A stretch of 64,000 nucleotides of DNA from contig NC_061866.1 in NCBI RefSeq assembly GCF_907164915.1, positions 24,073,905-24,137,904 on the forward strand. Direction: 5' to 3'. Positions 61,143 to 64,000 of the stretch are shown here, piece after piece. A model generated the notes under the pieces. It was not told the origin of the DNA. It searched no databases and saw only the letters and a list, made by a program, of their open reading frames with translations. The stretch is from Impatiens glandulifera (lineage: Eukaryota; Streptophyta; Magnoliopsida; Ericales; Balsaminaceae). The position numbers and the translations under genes were made by a program. Position 1 is the stretch's first letter; each line of letters opens with the position of its first letter.

Positions 61143-61643
61143 TTACAATAAAACCTTAGTTGGATAGCCAAGTCTGAGCTCAAGATCCAACCCGTTGCTG
61201 GAACATGGCTCGACAAAGAGAGGCAACACACGCCCAACACCCGCTTTGCGCCTCTTACATCGGACATGGACCCGATGCCCGATTTGTTCAGAGCCGTCCA
61301 AATTCAATCCCATTGACAAATTTGTCTCAACTCCATCTCTATGATCCTCCAGATGCATTCCTCCAAGGAAATCTTGTGGAGTTGATAAAGGCACAGAAAC
61401 CCTAAAAGATTTGGTTGAATCAAAATCTGTTTGTTGTTGCTTCAATCTAGCTCGGTCCCTCCTATGGACATTCATGTGACCTCCTAATGCTTGAGCTGAC
61501 TTGAATTCTCTCCTACAAAAACTACAAGTGTAAGATCTTGGAGGCCAAACCAGCCCTCCAAACAAACCAGCAGCATCTTCAGCAAAGGCTTGTTCTTCCC
61601 ACGAAGAGTTTTCAAATGAATTACAATAATTTTGATGATTCAT
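61143..61643 (-). CDS. SUPERMAN/RABBIT EARS-type C2H2 zinc-finger repressor
   Basis: An intact single-exon gene of 166 residues, as usual for this intronless family. Residues 33-68 are [35 protein letters not shown]: one C2H2 finger with C40, C43, H56 and H60 and the plant-specific QALGGH in the recognition helix, followed by a basic stretch that helps nuclear import and DNA binding. A second basic patch RCKRRK is at 128-133. The C-terminal LDLELRLGY (152-160) is an EAR repression motif that recruits TOPLESS-type co-repressors. Relatives act in the nucleus to repress transcription in floral organ boundaries and petals. The N-terminal [11 protein letters not shown] before the finger points to the RABBIT EARS branch rather than SUPERMAN itself; this is an inference from memory. 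The start is the first ATG of the frame. It is the only undamaged gene in the window. Confidence 0.92.
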   Translation of the reverse strand: MNHQNYCNSFENSSWEEQAFAEDAAGLFGGLVWPPRSYTCSFCRREFKSAQALGGHMNVHRRDRARLKQQQTDFDSTKSFRVSVPLSTPQDFLGGMHLEDHRDGVETNLSMGLNLDGSEQIGHRVHVRCKRRKAGVGRVLPLFVEPCSSNGLDLELRLGYPTKVLL

Positions 61644-61924
61644 AATGATGTATATAACTTCAACCAGTTTTCAAGTAGATGGATTAGAAATATGGACATG
61701 AGATGTAGAAGCGTTGAGTTATAATATGGACAGGGAAATGTGTGTGTGAGAGAGAGAGATCTTAGGATTTGATTGTCTATGTCTATAAGACAATTGAATG
61801 CATGAAAGGTACTTACTAGAGGATCTGAAACTAAAAGGGATGAATTGGGGAAAATCCAGAAGAAAAAAAAGAAAGTTTTGTTTGCTGTTTTTGGAAGGTG
61901 GGCTGGCTGGCTTGTTGCTGCCAT
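61644..61924 (-). promoter_or_regulatory. Upstream region of the zinc-finger gene
   Basis: On the minus strand a TATA-like CATATTATAACTC lies about 80 bases before the ATG (61716-61731) and a CT repeat (61748-61762) about 110 bases before. The 94-codon open frame over this stretch shows no domain and is not called as a gene. Confidence 0.35.
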
Positions 61925-63654
61925 CTTCTAGCTTATGGTTTTTGCTGTTAGCTCGTTATGGGGTTCTTTTATGAATTGGTTAACGTCTCTCTTGGATCCT
62001 TGGTGTTTTTCTCTCATTCTTTGTTTTTAGCCTGTCCCCCCATTAATAGTGTACTCTCTTTTCCTCATATAATAATTAGTCCATTTAAACAACGGTTAAT
62101 TTTCAAATTCTAATCTGCTTTTATTTATTTTTTTTTTAAATCAACTAATTGTTTTGCAGAATTTATAAGATTATAATATCATCTAATTGTTCGATTCAGG
62201 GACAAGTCCCATAGAATAATTCCATGAAACAACATTATTTTACAGAAATTGAATTTTATATTGTTTATCTTGGGCATTAATTTTTATTTTTATATATAAA
62301 CAAGTAATTTAGAAACGAGGATTTTAGTATCGTTAGAGCCCGATTTATTATATATTAAGTATATCCAAATCCTTTATAACTTATAATAGACTAATAATAG
62401 TATAGTGGTTTTAAAGTGAAATAATGTACATTTTCCCTTCTTAGAGCATTTTTTGATAGAATTTTTTTTATAAATACTAAGTTGAAGCTCCTAAAAAAAA
62501 TATCCTTCAATTGTGATGTTGAGATATTTGATGAGACTGTTGAAACAAGCTGCTAGTTAATTTTAATTCCTAAATTCGTCTCTAATTACTCATATTTCCT
62601 TTAAAAAAATATTAATGTAAAAAGTGAGAGATTTAAATATATAAAAAAAAATGTGATTTTTTTTTTAATTTTAAATTAAAGTACAAAAAATATTGTTTAA
62701 ACAACAATATTAATTTTAATTTTTGAAAATGAAAAAAAAATTATATCTATTATTGTTCGATTTTTAAACAAGTTCGGTTCGAGTTTTACGTTTAATAATA
62801 GTTGATATAAGCAAGTCCAGATTCAAACAAGTTAAATTCAAGTTTCACGTTTTAGTTGATTTGATTATTTATTAATCCCTCAACTAATTGGAAACTTTCC
62901 ACTGATTTAATTTCATTGAATCATTTTAAAATTGAAACACATAACATTGATTTAAAATTTAAATTGAATCATCTTAAAATTTAAACACCTAACTTTGATT
63001 TAAGATTTTAAAAATATTGAGTTGTTTTAGTTCGATAATAATGTAAATTAGATATGGAATAGATTAAGATCATTTCTTAGTCATTCTACTGTTGATGTTT
63101 GATTGTTTTTTTAAAACAAATAAACTATCTGATGTGTGTTTTGATCAACCTCTAGGTTATATTGGTTTGGCTGTTGTAGATTCATTCATGCCACATTTAA
63201 GGAAGTTTTGGTAAATCTTATATATGGTTCTAAGCTGAATGGAACGAAATTGTGATTTGGCGACCATTGGAAAACAAGAGAGTGATCTCTTGATGAGGAG
63301 CAATGTTTATGTCAATTTAGAATGTCCGAATGTTGACATAGTCAATTGACAAAAATTCCAGATTGTGAACTTATATAGAGTCTTTGCATTTATAACTTGT
63401 ATTTAAAAATGTATTAAAAATAAAAATAAAAATTTAATTTCTCCATTATAATAAATTAAACTTAAATTATTTAAAATACTAACATCTATGTTAAAATATT
63501 TTTTAGGTCCATGCTCAATCCACTCCTATCCAAAGGTTCGTAAACTCTAGCTAATTGTTTCTTATAATGGTAATATGACCAACTTAGACGCATACTTAGG
63601 ATTATAAATAAATCCTTAGCTATAGGAATAGGAAGTTGTTAGTGCTATTTTTTT
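61925..63654. other. Intergenic, no feature seen
   Basis: AT-rich, with no recognisable gene, element end or tandem repeat on either strand. Confidence 0.5.
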
Positions 63655-63790
63655 TTCAATAATCATTTAAAGTAGATACCCGTAGATACCGTCGGTTTAG
63701 ATAGGCACGTGGGACATAAATTTGATATCATTTCTCACGTGTAACTAAATACCGAACTAAAACAAAATCTAAAAACTTTTTTTCTTAATT
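63655..63790 (+). mobile_element. Trace of a gypsy LTR end
   Basis: GGGACATAAATTTGATATC then CACGTGTAACTAAATACCGAA parallels GGGACATAGCATCTAAAAAA then CACGTAACCAAACGCCGAA at 57968-58015 and the corresponding part at 51830-51855. It is too short and divergent to place further. Confidence 0.4.
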
Positions 63791-64000
63791 AGTTTCTCAT
63801 ATAAATATTTGGTGTTAATTCATAAATAGTCAGCGTTGTTTAAAACAACAAAATAAAAAATGAACTAGACAAGCCTACCATTCCTCATCCCATTCGGGAT
63901 TCGGTATTCGGTATTCGAGAGAAAGGTAGAGAATCAGGGCTCGATTCTGATTTTTGAATCGTTTGAAGAATAGTTAATTTTATAGGTTATTATATACATA

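Noticed and set aside
61205..61405. Plus-strand open frame over the zinc-finger gene
   Set aside because: It is antisense to a well-supported coding sequence and has no motif.
61640..61924. 94-codon open frame upstream of the zinc-finger gene
   Set aside because: It lies in the probable promoter and leader, overlaps the ATG, has low-complexity runs and no domain.
1..64000. tRNA or rRNA genes
   Set aside because: No cloverleaf with conserved A and B boxes and no ribosomal sequence was recognised; the tRNA-like matches are only retroelement primer-binding sites.

Overview
This is a window of repeat-rich plant nuclear DNA. It is AT-rich, it contains LTR retrotransposons whose primer-binding sites are complementary to plant initiator tRNA-Met, it holds a plant L1-type LINE and a Mutator-like transposase, and its only intact host gene is a plant-specific SUPERMAN/RABBIT EARS type zinc finger. 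Nothing suggests bacteria or an organelle. The retroelement proteins resemble those I know from asterid eudicots, but that placement is an impression, not a measurement.

Layout. 1-907 is the 3' part of a copia LTR whose hallmark is an array of hairpin-forming TTAGAC/GTCTAA repeats (called the TTAGAC LTR family here). 924-2247 is a satellite of about 350 bp monomers with a two-monomer higher-order pattern. 2248-6189 is a decayed Ty3/gypsy element carrying a tandem duplication of about 1.7 kb; it is broken in the reverse transcriptase by a TTAGAC-family copia (LTR 6190-7900, gag remnant 7945-9560, no pol). 10806-13401 holds a reversed TTAGAC LTR piece and a gypsy LTR remnant, followed by a LINE fragment (13402-14612) and an 82 bp tandem array (14740-15434). 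17043-21684 is a complete but inactivated short-LTR copia (copia B). 23660 is a CACTA-type end. 24380-30983 is copia C, in which one LTR has a polypurine tract before it and a primer-binding site after it; a TTAGAC LTR cuts its reverse transcriptase. 32450-45285 is copia D on the minus strand, split by a 6.3 kb LINE (about 34165-40490).

45286-59990 is a Mutator-like element on the minus strand, nested twice. A solo TTAGAC LTR (45805-47914) sits in its tail. A 9.1 kb non-autonomous gypsy element (49150-58281, TG...CA ends, target duplication ACGTT) splits the transposase gene. That gypsy element has no gag or pol but carries a 68 bp tandem array and its own solo TTAGAC LTR. 59341-61142 is intergenic with a TCGCGA-rich patch and microsatellites. 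61143-61643 (minus) is the intact single-exon C2H2 zinc-finger gene with an EAR motif. The last 2 kb is intergenic.

No set of genes here works as a pathway. The story is layered insertion: MULE, then gypsy, then TTAGAC LTR; and copia D, then LINE. The most unusual recurring theme is tandem arrays whose units contain short perfect inverted repeats, found in at least three unrelated contexts.
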